64,000 bases of DNA from DATLMR01 sp035634255 (lineage in GTDB: Bacteria > Acidobacteriota > Blastocatellia > UBA7656), in assembly GCA_035634255.1 (NCBI GenBank), contig DASQDI010000055.1:1-64000 (forward strand). Direction: 5' to 3'. The notes beneath the pieces are model-generated. The model was not told where the DNA came from, searched no databases, and saw only the letters and a program-made list of their open reading frames with translations. Positions 51,154 through 60,195 of the stretch are shown here, in pieces. Position 1 is the first letter of the stretch, and the number at the start of each line of letters is the position of its first letter. The translations under genes and the position numbers were made by a program.

Positions 51154-52266
51154 CTAGTCATTGCCGCTGAAGAGTTGGAGGAACTGCTCTATGGGGGCGG
51201 GCGGAACTCGGGCCACCATCAGGTTCTCCTCCACGTGCGCGCGCTGGCTCATGCCTATGAGGGCCGTCGCGACCCCCGGAGTGGAGCGCACGAACTGGAT
51301 GGCGCGCTGGGCGTCGGAGTTGAGCCCGGAGAGGGCGTTATCGACGAAGGGCGGCAGGCTGTGCGCCAGCTTGGACTGGAGCAGAGAGGCGCTGCACATG
51401 GAGGTGATCCCGAGCTGGGACGCGGCTTCGAAGGCGGACATCTGATTGCCTTCGACCGTCTGGTTGCCCGACGTGAGCGCTTCCGGCATCGCCAGATTGT
51501 AAGGCAACTGGATTACGCGAAAGTGGTGGTCATCGCCTCCGGCGTCGCGCGCGGCCTGCTCGATCTCGGCCAGGGAGAGGTAGTCGCGCGAGCGGGGCGG
51601 CTGCCGGTACCCGTTCCAGGTGGCCGTGCCGTAAAGCCTGATCCGCCCGTCGCTCACGGCCCGCTCCAGAAACTCGAAGGCGCTGCGGATCCGGCGGATG
51701 AACTCGTCGCGCGCGACCCGTTCGAGCTGCGCCTCCGGGTTGTGAATGTAATAAATGTCGATTGTATCGAGCCCCAGGTTTTCGAGGCTGCGGCCCAGCT
51801 GGTTCTCCAGGTAGCTCGGGGACATGCAATGGCTGTCGACTATGTCTTCGGGGCGCGCGGCCCCGGAGTTGATTATGTTCTCCATCACCCACCCGCGCGG
51901 GTCCTGAGGGGGCTCGCCGTCGAAAGGGAAGAAGCCGCCCTTGGTGGCGACGACTATCTCGTCGCGCGAGAACCTCTTCGACTCGAAGAGCTGTTTGAGC
52001 GCGGCCCCAATCGCCCGCTCGCTGCGCTGGAAGCGGTAGTTGATGGCCGAATCGATCACGTTGCAGCCGAGCTCGACCGCGCGCTTTATGGCCTCCCGGT
52101 ACATGCGGTCCGTGCTCTCGTCCCAGTGCCCGAGGTAGGTGCCGAGCCCGATGGAAGACATGCAAAGGCCCTGCTGCTCGCGGAAGTGGCCGGGTGCCGT
52201 GATTGAAGCCAGCCGGTCGGCATACCTTCTGGTGCCCTCGGGGGTCGCGCCGTTCGGTCTCGTCAT
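51154..52266 (-). CDS. Aldo/keto reductase
   Basis: A protein of 370 aa. The TIM-barrel AKR tetrad is visible: Asp and Tyr in NVIDSAINYRFQRSE, Lys in IVVATKGGFF and His in DIYYIHNPEAQ. IGLGTYLGHWDESTD begins the barrel. The C-terminal TALIGMSQRAHVEENL fits the NADPH-binding end. The length is slightly above the usual 320-340 because of an N-terminal extension; an internal Met at MSSIGLG could be the true start. It lies 68 bp after purL on the same strand. The substrate is unknown. Confidence 0.85.
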   Translation of the reverse strand: MTRPNGATPEGTRRYADRLASITAPGHFREQQGLCMSSIGLGTYLGHWDESTDRMYREAIKRAVELGCNVIDSAINYRFQRSERAIGAALKQLFESKRFSRDEIVVATKGGFFPFDGEPPQDPRGWVMENIINSGAARPEDIVDSHCMSPSYLENQLGRSLENLGLDTIDIYYIHNPEAQLERVARDEFIRRIRSAFEFLERAVSDGRIRLYGTATWNGYRQPPRSRDYLSLAEIEQAARDAGGDDHHFRVIQLPYNLAMPEALTSGNQTVEGNQMSAFEAASQLGITSMCSASLLQSKLAHSLPPFVDNALSGLNSDAQRAIQFVRSTPGVATALIGMSQRAHVEENLMVARVPPAPIEQFLQLFSGND

Positions 52267-52333
52267 CGATTGATCTCCTCCTCGGATTTTCGACAGATTC
52301 TACCAGAAGCTCGGGAAATATGAACGCCCGGCG

Positions 52334-54631
52334 CTAGCTCGTCCGGCTCTCCTCGGCCGCGATGAGCGAGGCGACTTCCAGCATGCTCGGGAGCACCCGA
52401 CGCCAGGCCGCTTCGACCTCGGAGACGGGGCGGTCTATGACCGGCTCGCCGTTGACTCTGATCTTCAGCCTCTCGCCGCCCGTTCTGCCGAGCCTCGCGG
52501 CCGGGACGCCGTGCTCTTTCGCGAGCTCCATTATCGTATCGACGTTCTCGTCGGGGGCCGAAACCACGATGCGCGACGGCGTCTCCGCGAAGAGGTGGGC
52601 CGCCGCCCCGAGGCCGCCTTCGAGATTCACCTCGAAGCCGACGGCCTTCCTGCGGTAGCTGGAGAAGGCGCATTCCGAGAGCGCGATTGCGAGCCCCCCG
52701 TCGGAGCAGTCATGCGCCGACTCGACGAGCCCGGACTCGATAACCTTCAGGCATGCCTCCCCCACGCGCCGTTCGAGGTCGAGGTCGAGCGCGGGCACGC
52801 GGCCTTCGAGCCGCCCGCGCGTCGCGAGGACGTACTCGCTCGCCCCCAGGTCGTCGGAAGTCGCGCCGAGCAGTACGATGGCGCGGCCCCCCTGCTTGAA
52901 CCATTGCGTGGTCACATGCCGCGTGTCGGAGACGAGCCCGACCATCCCGATCACGGGGGTCGGGTAGATGCCGCGCCCGTCCGTCTCGTTGTAGAAGCTC
53001 ACGTTGCCACCGGTCACGGGAGTGTTGAAGGCCCGGCAGGCTTCCGACATCCCGTCGATCACTTCGCTGAACTGCCACATCACCTCGGGCCGCTCTGGCG
53101 AGGCGAAATTGAGGCAGTTAGTCAGAGCTAGCGGTCGCGCGCCCGAGGCGATAAGGTTGCGCCACGACTCCGAGACGACCAGGCGCGCGCCGGCCCGCGG
53201 GTCGACCCGGCAGTAACGCGCGTTCGAGTCGAGGGTCATCGCCAGAGAGTTCCGCTTCTCTTTAATGCGGATCACCGCCGCGTCGGAGCCGGGCAGGACC
53301 ACGGTGTTCGTGCGGACCATGTGGTCGTACTGGTGGTAGACCCACTCTTTCGAGGCGACCGTCGGCGAAGTGACTATCCGCATGAACGTCGCGTCAAGCT
53401 CCTCGTTCGACCCTTCCGCCTGCCCGACCTCCGGGGCCGCGGGCGGCGAGTCCGGGGCTTTGACCGGCCTGTCGTAAACGGGGGCGGAGTCGGTGAGCGC
53501 GGAGTTGGGGATGTCCGCGACGACCTCCCCCGCCTGCCTGATCCGCAGGCGGTGGTCGTCCGTGACGCGGCCGATGACGACGGCGTCGAGCTCCCACTTC
53601 TTGAATATGTCGATCACCTGCCGCTCGCGCCCGGCCTCGGCGACGATTAGCATGCGCTCCTGCGACTCCGACAGCATGATCTCGTAGGCCGACATGCCGG
53701 TCTCGCGCTGCGGCACGAGGTCAATGTCTATCTCGATGCCGGTCCCCGCGCGCGAGCCCATCTCCGAAGAAGAACTGGTCAGGCCCGCCGCGCCCATGTC
53801 CTGAATGCCGACGACAGCGCCCTCGCGCATCGCTTCGAGGCAGGCTTCCAGCAGCAGCTTTTCGAGGAACGGGTCGCCCACCTGCACGGTCGGCCGCTTC
53901 GACTGGGCCTCCTCCCCGAACTCTTCCGAAGCCATCGTCGCGCCGTGTATGCCGTCGCGGCCGGTCTTGGCCCCGACGTAGATCACTGGATTTCCGACGC
54001 CCGCCGCGCGCCCGTAAAAGATCTGGTCGCGGCGCACTATGCCCAGGGTGAAGGCGTTGACCAGAGGGTTGCGGGAATAGCAAGGGCTGAAGCGGACCTC
54101 GCCCCCGATGGTCGGGACTCCGAATGCGTTGCCGTAATCGCCGATGCCTTTGACCACCCCGGCGACGATGGAGCGGTTGCGCGCGGCGGTCGCGCGCTCT
54201 TCCGCCGAAGCGTCCGCGCCGGCCTTGAGCGGGCCGAAGTGCAAAGAGTTCATGGCCGCCAGGGGGCGCGCGCCCATCGTGAAGATGTCCCGGAGTATGC
54301 CGCCGACGCCGGTCGCCGCGCCCTGGTAAGGCTCGATGAACGAAGGGTGATTATGAGATTCGATCTTGAAGGCCGCGGCAAGCCCGCCCCCGACGTCGAC
54401 GATGCCCGCGTTCTCGCCCGGCCCCTGAAGGACGGCTTCGCCTTTGGTCGGCAGGCGGCGCAGGTGGACCCGCGACGACTTGTAGGAACAGTGCTCCGAC
54501 CACATCACCGAGAAGATGCCCAGCTCCGTGAAAGAGGGCGCTCGGCCGAGCAGCTCTTCGATGCGGCCATACTCTTCTTCGGTCAGTCCGTGACTCTTGA
54601 CCAGTTCGGGAGTTATCACAGGTTCGTTCAT
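52334..54631 (-). CDS. purL: Phosphoribosylformylglycinamidine synthase, large (PurL) subunit
   Basis: A small-type PurL of 765 aa. It has LGRAPSFTELGIFSVMWSEH, the FKIESHNHPSFIEPYQGAAT ATP/FGAR site, VGAKTGRDGIHGA and the second-half ALTNCLNFASPERPEVMW. It converts FGAR to FGAM, using ammonia from PurQ in a complex with PurS. Unlike many genomes, purL is separated from purQ by a 164-bp gap filled by a dispersed repeat. Confidence 0.94.
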   Translation of the reverse strand: MNEPVITPELVKSHGLTEEEYGRIEELLGRAPSFTELGIFSVMWSEHCSYKSSRVHLRRLPTKGEAVLQGPGENAGIVDVGGGLAAAFKIESHNHPSFIEPYQGAATGVGGILRDIFTMGARPLAAMNSLHFGPLKAGADASAEERATAARNRSIVAGVVKGIGDYGNAFGVPTIGGEVRFSPCYSRNPLVNAFTLGIVRRDQIFYGRAAGVGNPVIYVGAKTGRDGIHGATMASEEFGEEAQSKRPTVQVGDPFLEKLLLEACLEAMREGAVVGIQDMGAAGLTSSSSEMGSRAGTGIEIDIDLVPQRETGMSAYEIMLSESQERMLIVAEAGRERQVIDIFKKWELDAVVIGRVTDDHRLRIRQAGEVVADIPNSALTDSAPVYDRPVKAPDSPPAAPEVGQAEGSNEELDATFMRIVTSPTVASKEWVYHQYDHMVRTNTVVLPGSDAAVIRIKEKRNSLAMTLDSNARYCRVDPRAGARLVVSESWRNLIASGARPLALTNCLNFASPERPEVMWQFSEVIDGMSEACRAFNTPVTGGNVSFYNETDGRGIYPTPVIGMVGLVSDTRHVTTQWFKQGGRAIVLLGATSDDLGASEYVLATRGRLEGRVPALDLDLERRVGEACLKVIESGLVESAHDCSDGGLAIALSECAFSSYRRKAVGFEVNLEGGLGAAAHLFAETPSRIVVSAPDENVDTIMELAKEHGVPAARLGRTGGERLKIRVNGEPVIDRPVSEVEAAWRRVLPSMLEVASLIAAEESRTS

Positions 54632-54641
54632 AGGATTTAAT

Positions 54642-54794
54642 AGGGGTCGGGGGTCAGGGGTCAGGATTCAGGGCGGGAACAGACGCGTGCATGATTTCAG
54701 ACTCTCTTTACAGAATCCCTTTCGAGTAGATCAAAATCCTGGGTAGTATCCCTGACTCCTGACCCCTGACCGCCGGCCCCTGCCTCTGCCCCTG
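54642..54794. repeat. Dispersed intergenic repeat, copy 3
   Basis: The left arm is GGGGTCGGGGGTCAGGGGTC and following bases (54642-54673). The core AGACTCTCTTTACAGAATCC starts at 54699, preceded by ATGATTTC as in copy 2. The right arm, CCCTGACTCCTGACCCCTGA onward (54750-54794), is inverted to the left. It fills the purQ-purL gap, ending two bases from the purQ stop. Confidence 0.75.
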
Positions 54795-54795
54795 C

Positions 54796-55503
54796 TCACG
54801 ACGCCTTCGCCAGTTCCGCGAGCGTGTCGGCAAGCGAGCGGAATATGATCCGCCCGTCGTTACTCCCGAGCAGTTCTTCGCTCGCGCGCTCCGGGTGCGG
54901 CATCAGGCCGATCACGTTGCGCTCGCGGTTACATATGCCAGCGATGTTATCGAGCGAGCCATTGGGATTGGACTCGCGAGTCACGCCGCCCTGCGCGTCG
55001 GAGTAGCGGAAGATGATGCGGTCGTCGCGCTGAAGCTCCGCGAGCGTGCCGGGGTCGCAGAAGTAATTCCCATCGCCGTGCGCGATTGGGACCGAGAGCA
55101 CCTGCCCGCGCTGGCACCGCGAAGTGAAGGGGGTGTCGGTCACCTCGACGCGCATGTTGACGTGCTCGCAGATGAACTTGAGGTTGCTGTTCCTCAGCAG
55201 AGCTCCGGGGAGCAGGCCCGCTTCGCACAGGATTTGAAACCCGTTGCAGATGCCCATGACGAGCCCCCCGCGCGAGGCGAACTCTTTGACCGCCCCCATG
55301 ACGGGGCTGAACCGCGCGATGGCCCCGGTCCTCAGGTAGTCGCCGTAAGAGAACCCTCCGGGCAGTATGACCGCGTCGCAATCCCCGACGGAAGCCTGGC
55401 GGTGCCAGATGAAATCGACCGGCTGGCCTATGACCTTGCTAATTATGTGGTACGTGTCGTGATCGCAATTGGAGCCCGGAAACACTACAACTCCGAATTT
55501 CAT
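54796..55503 (-). CDS. purQ: Phosphoribosylformylglycinamidine synthase, glutaminase (PurQ) subunit
   Basis: A class I amidotransferase of 235 aa. The nucleophile Cys is in LVMGICNGFQILCEAGLLPG and the His/Glu pair in LMPHPERASEELLG. VVFPGSNCDHDTYHII is the normal N-terminus. It releases ammonia from glutamine for PurL. It is encoded 69 bp after purS. Confidence 0.94.
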   Translation of the reverse strand: MKFGVVVFPGSNCDHDTYHIISKVIGQPVDFIWHRQASVGDCDAVILPGGFSYGDYLRTGAIARFSPVMGAVKEFASRGGLVMGICNGFQILCEAGLLPGALLRNSNLKFICEHVNMRVEVTDTPFTSRCQRGQVLSVPIAHGDGNYFCDPGTLAELQRDDRIIFRYSDAQGGVTRESNPNGSLDNIAGICNRERNVIGLMPHPERASEELLGSNDGRIIFRSLADTLAELAKAS

Positions 55504-55572
55504 ACTTCAACTAGGTCCTTTCCTGGTGAGGGCCTCGGGTTGACCGTGGGGCCTTAAGTAAGCGGTATTATC

Positions 55573-55830
55573 TCACGCTTCGGACTCAGAATCTAGTTCT
55601 ATGCGAAAATCTTCGATGACGGGGTTCGAGAGCACGTCGTTGGCGAGCCTCGTGATTTCGGCGCGGGCTTCTTCGGCCGATGTCGCGTCGTCGAGGGTGA
55701 TTTCGAAGTATTTCCCCTGGCGAACGTCGGTGATGGTCCCGTAGCCGATGGTCTCTATCGCGTGGTGAATCGCCTTCCCCTGCGGGTCGAGCACGGAAGG
55801 CTTGAGGGTGACATAGACTTTAGCTTTCAT
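55573..55830 (-). CDS. purS: Phosphoribosylformylglycinamidine synthase, PurS subunit
   Basis: A small protein of 85 aa with the typical KVYVTLKPSVLDPQGKAIHH start and GTITDVRQGKYFEITLDD. PurS dimers bridge PurL and PurQ and are needed for ammonia transfer. Length and fold pattern are normal. Confidence 0.93.
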   Translation of the reverse strand: MKAKVYVTLKPSVLDPQGKAIHHAIETIGYGTITDVRQGKYFEITLDDATSAEEARAEITRLANDVLSNPVIEDFRIELDSESEA

Positions 55831-55862
55831 AAAATCAGTCTTTCGTTACTGGTCTAATCTCG

Positions 55863-55881
55863 GCCGGGCCTCGCGCCCGGC
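55863..55881 (-). terminator. Hairpin between purB and purS
   Basis: A perfect 7-bp stem, GCCGGGC with GCCCGGC, and a 5-nt loop, 54 bp after the purB stop and without a U-tract. It may attenuate read-through from purB into purSQL. Confidence 0.4.
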
Positions 55882-55935
55882 ATTAACATGGAGCCGTCGG
55901 CATGAAACGTCGAGTCGGGCCATCCGATTTTCGGC

Positions 55936-57240
55936 CTACGGCTCGGCCTTGCCGAAGACCCGCTCGAATACCCTGTCCACGTTCCGGAGCTGGTGGCCGG
56001 CGTCGAATATCGCATTCAGGTCTTCGGGCGACAGGGCCGACGTGACCCGCTCGTCGGACGAGGCCAGCTCGCGGAAGTTCGCCCCCTCGTCCCACACGCG
56101 CATGGCGAGCGGCTGCACGATGGCGTAGGCGTCCTCGCGGGTGACCCCTTTGCGGGTCAGCTCAAGCAGCAGTTGCCCGCTCGCCGTCACGCCCCCGAGC
56201 GATTCCAGGTTCGCGCGCATCCGCTCCGGGTAGACCGCGAGCCCGCCGATGAGCCACTCGGTCTTGTTGACGAGGTAATCGACGAGTATGCAGGAGTCGG
56301 GCAGGATGACCCTCTCGACAGACGAGTGCGAGATGTCGCGCTCGTGCCAGAGGGCTATGTCTTCGAGCGCGGCGTGCGCGTTGGCGCGGACCACGCGCGC
56401 GAGCCCGCAGATCTGCTCGGAGGTGACGGGGTTGCGCTTGTGCGGCATGGCCGACGACCCCTTCTGCCCGGCGGAGAAAGGCTCCTCCGCCTCGCGCACC
56501 TCCGTACGCTGGAGGTGCCGAACTTCGAGCGCGACCTTCTCCATCGACGCCGCGATGATCGCGAGCGTGGAGAGAAACTCCGCGTGCCTGTCGCGCTGAA
56601 TCACCTGGGTGGAGATGGGCGCGGGCTTCAGGCCGAGCCTCTCGCAGACCCTCTCCTCCACCTCCGGGTCGAGGTGGGCGAAGGTGCCGACCGCGCCCGA
56701 AATCTTACCGTAGCTGATCACGTCGCGCGCGCGCCTGAGCCGCTCCTTGTTGCGCTCGTTGTCCGAGTAGTAGAGCGCGAGCACGAGCCCGAAAGTCGTC
56801 GGCTCGGCGTGGACCCCGTGGGTCCTGCCTATCATCACGCTGTCTTTGTGCTCGAAGGCTCGGCGGCGAAGGACCTCCCCGAGCCGGTCGAGGTCTTCGA
56901 GCAGGAGCGTGGCCGCCTCGCGCATCAGCAGGGCGTTCGCCGTGTCGACCACGTCCGAGGAGGTGAGCCCGTAGTGGACGAAGCGCGACTCCGGCCCGAT
57001 CTTTTCCGCGAGCGCGGTGGTGAAGGCGATCACGTCGTGGCGCGTGGTGCGCTCGATCTCCTGTATGCGCTCGACGGAGACGCTGGCCCTGTTGCGGATA
57101 TGCTCGACGGCCTCCTCGGGGATCGTGCCCATCTCCGCGTGCACTTCGCAGACGGCTATCTCAACGTCGAGCCATTTCTGAAACCTGTTCTGGTCCGTCC
57201 ATATCGCGCCCATTCCGAGCAGCGTGTATCGTTCGATCAT
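55936..57240 (-). CDS. purB: Adenylosuccinate lyase
   Basis: A fumarase-superfamily protein of 434 aa. The signature GSSAMPHKRNPVTSEQICGL is present, with catalytic His region IGRTHGVHAEPTTFG and the SSDVVDTANALL block. It acts twice in purine synthesis, on SAICAR and on adenylosuccinate. It is encoded 51 bp after the MBL hydrolase gene and precedes purSQL on the same strand. Confidence 0.94.
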   Translation of the reverse strand: MIERYTLLGMGAIWTDQNRFQKWLDVEIAVCEVHAEMGTIPEEAVEHIRNRASVSVERIQEIERTTRHDVIAFTTALAEKIGPESRFVHYGLTSSDVVDTANALLMREAATLLLEDLDRLGEVLRRRAFEHKDSVMIGRTHGVHAEPTTFGLVLALYYSDNERNKERLRRARDVISYGKISGAVGTFAHLDPEVEERVCERLGLKPAPISTQVIQRDRHAEFLSTLAIIAASMEKVALEVRHLQRTEVREAEEPFSAGQKGSSAMPHKRNPVTSEQICGLARVVRANAHAALEDIALWHERDISHSSVERVILPDSCILVDYLVNKTEWLIGGLAVYPERMRANLESLGGVTASGQLLLELTRKGVTREDAYAIVQPLAMRVWDEGANFRELASSDERVTSALSPEDLNAIFDAGHQLRNVDRVFERVFGKAEP

Positions 57241-57291
57241 CTATCCCTCTGACTCCGGGCAAACCGCACCCGGACAAACCCGCCCCGCGGG

Positions 57292-58086
57292 TCACAGCTC
57301 GAACCACTCGGTCGGGTGGTTCTGCTGTGCGATCTTGACGCGGCGCTCGGCGTTCGGGAAAAAGAGCGTGCCGTGCGAATCGAGCGCCTGGAGCGCCGAA
57401 AGCCTCGCGAGCTCCGGGTGGTTGCACTTGCTCGACAGGTGCGCGAGCACGAGGTACTGGGCGCGCCCGTCGAAGTCTTCCCGCATCCAGCGCGCGGTCT
57501 CGTCGTTGGAGAGGTGGCCGGAGCTGCTCGCGATGCGCTGCTTGAGCGGCCACGGGTACGGCCCCACCTTCAGCATGTCCCGGTCGTGGTTGGACTCGAT
57601 CACGATCAGGTCCGAGCCGCGGAGCCGCTCGGACACGAGGCGCGTTATGTACCCGAGGTCAGTAACGACCCCCACCTTCACCCCCTCGCTCTCGACCGTG
57701 AAGGCGAACGTGTCCACGCCGTCGTGCGGGATGGTGAACGGGTGAAAGTCGAGAGAGCCGATGCGGAAAGGCTGGCTGGATGATATCGCTTCTCCCCAGA
57801 GCACGCTGTCGTCGCCCTCCTTAAAGGGCAGCTCCGCGCGCGTGGCGTCGGAGACGAAGACGGGCACCCCGGCGGTCTTTGACATCACGCGGACGCCTTT
57901 GACGTGGTCCGAGTGCTCGTGCGTGACGACTATGGCGTCGAGCCCGGTAGGGTCGATGCCGACGTCGGACATGCGCCGCGCGGTCTCCCTGGCCGAGAGG
58001 CCCACGTCGATCAGCACCTTGGTCGCGCCCGACTCTACGTAGAGCGTATTGCCGGAGCTTCCGCTGCCTAAAACGATCAATCTCAT
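57292..58086 (-). CDS. Metallo-beta-lactamase-fold hydrolase (YycJ/WalJ-like)
   Basis: A protein of 264 aa beginning MRLIVLGSGSSGNTLYVES. The metal site THEHSDHVKGV is intact, followed by FHPFTIPHDGVDTFAFTVES and VIESNHDRDML, then LAHLSSKCNHPELA. The pattern matches the YycJ/WalJ group of 5'-exonuclease or phosphodiesterase-like MBL proteins rather than RNase Z or lactamase. The physiological substrate is not known from sequence. Confidence 0.85.
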   Translation of the reverse strand: MRLIVLGSGSSGNTLYVESGATKVLIDVGLSARETARRMSDVGIDPTGLDAIVVTHEHSDHVKGVRVMSKTAGVPVFVSDATRAELPFKEGDDSVLWGEAISSSQPFRIGSLDFHPFTIPHDGVDTFAFTVESEGVKVGVVTDLGYITRLVSERLRGSDLIVIESNHDRDMLKVGPYPWPLKQRIASSSGHLSNDETARWMREDFDGRAQYLVLAHLSSKCNHPELARLSALQALDSHGTLFFPNAERRVKIAQQNHPTEWFEL

Positions 58087-58141
58087 TGGAAAAGAGTGGC
58101 CGGCCCCGTCCGCCCGGCCCCGCGGCGGCCGGGCGCTTCAT

Positions 58142-59416
58142 CTAGCAAGCAAGCTGCGCGCTGTCTACGTCGAAGTTCTCAAGCTGCCCGACGGCCGTGA
58201 TCGCCAGGTCATGGCCGTCGAAGATTTCATTCGCCATCCGCTGCACGTCTTCGGTCGACACCCGGTTGATGCGGTCAAGTATCTCGTCCAGAGTGAACTC
58301 GCGCCCGAAGAATATCTCCTGCCGCGCCAGGTTGCTCATGCGCGCGGAGGTCGATTCGAGGCTGAGCATGATGGAGACTTTGAGCTGGTCCTTGGCGCGC
58401 TGCAACTCCGCGTCGGAGACGCTCTCCGTCTTCAGCTTGCGGAACTCCTCGATGCTCAGCTTCACCAGGTCATCGATCTGGTCCGGCGAAGTCGCGGCGT
58501 ACATCGAGAGGTAGCCCGCGTCCGTGTAGCCGCTCACGCCGGAGTAGACGGAGTAAGCGAGCCCGTGGTCCTCCCTTATCGTCTGGAACAGGCGGGAGCT
58601 CATCCCCCCCCCCAGTATCACGTTCAGCACGTGGACGCTGTAGCGGTCTTCGGAGACCATAGACGGGCAGCGCGTGCCCAGCATCAGGTGGACCTGTTCG
58701 AGGTCCTTATTGATGATGATGCGCGGCACGGCGTGCGGGGGGGCCGACGTGCGCAGCTCCGCGGGCCGGTCTTCGAGGCGGGAGAGGTAGTGCGCGACCA
58801 TTTCGACGAATTTCGCATGCTCGATGTTGCCCGCGCCCGCCACGACCAGGTTGCGGGGCGTGTACACGCCGCGGAAGAATTCCGTCACGCTGTCGTGGTC
58901 GAAAGTCGCCAGGGTGTCGGCGGTGCCGAGTATCGAGCGCCCGAGCGGGTGGTCGGGCCAGAAGTTCGCCACGAATATCTCGTGGACCAGGTCGTCGGGA
59001 GTGTCCTCGACCATCTTTATCTCTTCGAGCACGACGTTGCGCTCGCGGTCGAGTTCTTCCGCCTCGAACAGGGGCGAGGTGACTAGGTCCGCCAGCAGGT
59101 CGAAGGCGCGCGGCAGGTGCTCGTCCAGCACCTTGACGTAATAGCTCGCCACCTCGCGGCTGGTGAAGGCGTCGACGTGGCCGCCGATGGCGTCGCTTTC
59201 GACCGCGATTTCGCGCGAGGACCGATTGCTCGTCCCCTTGAATAAGGTGTGCTCGATGAAGTGCGAGATGCCGTTGAGGGGGGCCGGTTCGTGGCGGGAG
59301 CCGGAGCGGACCCAGATGCCGACGGAGGCCGAGCGCACGTGGCGCATCTGCTCCGTGATGATCGTCAGCCCGTTTTCAAGGACGGTCTTCTCTATCGGGA
59401 TGGCTTGTTCGTTCAT
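58142..59416 (-). CDS. M16 family zinc peptidase
   Basis: A protein of 424 aa. The inverted zinc motif HFIEH is in LNGISHFIEHTLFKGTSNRS, with the distant Glu of the RNVVLEEIKMVEDTPDD segment. LILGGGMSSRLFQTIREDHGLAYSVYSGV is the C-terminal domain signature. It is about the size of YmxG/PqqL-type single M16 proteins that process peptides. No signal peptide is seen. It starts a run of minus-strand genes leading into the purine genes and has its own promoter. Confidence 0.9.
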   Translation of the reverse strand: MNEQAIPIEKTVLENGLTIITEQMRHVRSASVGIWVRSGSRHEPAPLNGISHFIEHTLFKGTSNRSSREIAVESDAIGGHVDAFTSREVASYYVKVLDEHLPRAFDLLADLVTSPLFEAEELDRERNVVLEEIKMVEDTPDDLVHEIFVANFWPDHPLGRSILGTADTLATFDHDSVTEFFRGVYTPRNLVVAGAGNIEHAKFVEMVAHYLSRLEDRPAELRTSAPPHAVPRIIINKDLEQVHLMLGTRCPSMVSEDRYSVHVLNVILGGGMSSRLFQTIREDHGLAYSVYSGVSGYTDAGYLSMYAATSPDQIDDLVKLSIEEFRKLKTESVSDAELQRAKDQLKVSIMLSLESTSARMSNLARQEIFFGREFTLDEILDRINRVSTEDVQRMANEIFDGHDLAITAVGQLENFDVDSAQLAC

Positions 59417-59433
59417 AACTCACCCAAGAGCCG

Positions 59434-59462
59434 ATGCTAGCATAGTGATTTGAGCGGCGCAA
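59434..59462 (-). promoter_or_regulatory. Sigma70-type promoter of the M16 peptidase gene
   Basis: On the minus strand, TTGCGC (59457-59462), 17 bp, TAGCAT (59434-59439). The -10 lies 18 bp before the start codon, so the mRNA leader would be very short. Confidence 0.45.
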
Positions 59463-59513
59463 ACATAACTCTCCCGCTTTCGCCCGCGAACATGAGCGCT
59501 GTGAAGGGCCGGC

Positions 59514-59987
59514 TCAGGCCGCCCTGCCCCCGCCGCGCTGCATCATCCAGCCGACCAGAATGAAGAGCACGCCGCCGACCGCAAGAAACGTCAGGTCGTA
59601 AACCAGATAGTTCGGCACCTCCCTGACGTGGTGGAGGCCCAGAAGCTGGTGGTCGATCAGGCCTTCTACAAGGTTGAACAACCCCCACCCTAAAATTAGC
59701 GAGCCGACGAAAGATTTAGTGGGAGGCAGCGCATCGCGGTCGCGGGCCGCGTCGAGCAGCATGAATAGCCCGATCACGGTGATGACCCATGTGAGCGCGT
59801 GGAACAGCCCGTCCCAAAGCATGTTGACCCTCATGTTCTCCATCGTGTGAGGGGGCAGTCTTGCCGACAGCATGTTGTGCCACTGGGCGATCTGATGAAG
59901 CGCGATCCCGTCTACAAAGCCGCCCAGGCCGACCCCCAGTAAGATTCCCGCCAGGGTCGCTTTACCGCTACGTCTCGTCTCGGCCAT
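59514..59987 (-). CDS. DUF2243 membrane protein
   Basis: A protein of 157 aa with four hydrophobic helices. LLGVGLGGFVDGIALHQIAQWHNMLS is diagnostic of DUF2243, as is LILGWGLFNLVEGLIDHQLLGLHHVRE. The conserved His residues in HQIAQWHNM and DHQLLGLHHV could bind metal or haem. In many genomes the family neighbours cytochrome c oxidase assembly genes, but none is present here. The C-terminus is basic. Confidence 0.85.
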   Translation of the reverse strand: MAETRRSGKATLAGILLGVGLGGFVDGIALHQIAQWHNMLSARLPPHTMENMRVNMLWDGLFHALTWVITVIGLFMLLDAARDRDALPPTKSFVGSLILGWGLFNLVEGLIDHQLLGLHHVREVPNYLVYDLTFLAVGGVLFILVGWMMQRGGGRAA

Positions 59988-60158
59988 TACGTCGCTCTAC
60001 TCTCCGTTGATGAGCAAGCGGCCACGCAGGTAAACACTATAAATGGCGACGGCGTCGATGCGAAATGATAATACTCCCTGACTAATCAATACAAGATCAG
60101 GAGGCCGCCGTCAGGGCCGCGGTATTTTATTTGTTAACCAAAATCGATAACCCTGATA

Positions 60159-60164
60159 TATAAT
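60159..60164 (+). promoter_or_regulatory. Possible -10 element of the TonB-like gene
   Basis: TATAAT about 30 bp before the ATG at 60196. The only -35-like sequences (TTGTTA 60131-60136, TTAACC 60134-60139) give spacers of 22 and 19 bp. An AGGAGG ribosome site lies at 60180-60185. Confidence 0.35.
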
Positions 60165-60195
60165 CCTGCCCGCCTGAACAGGAGGTTCAGTCCCG

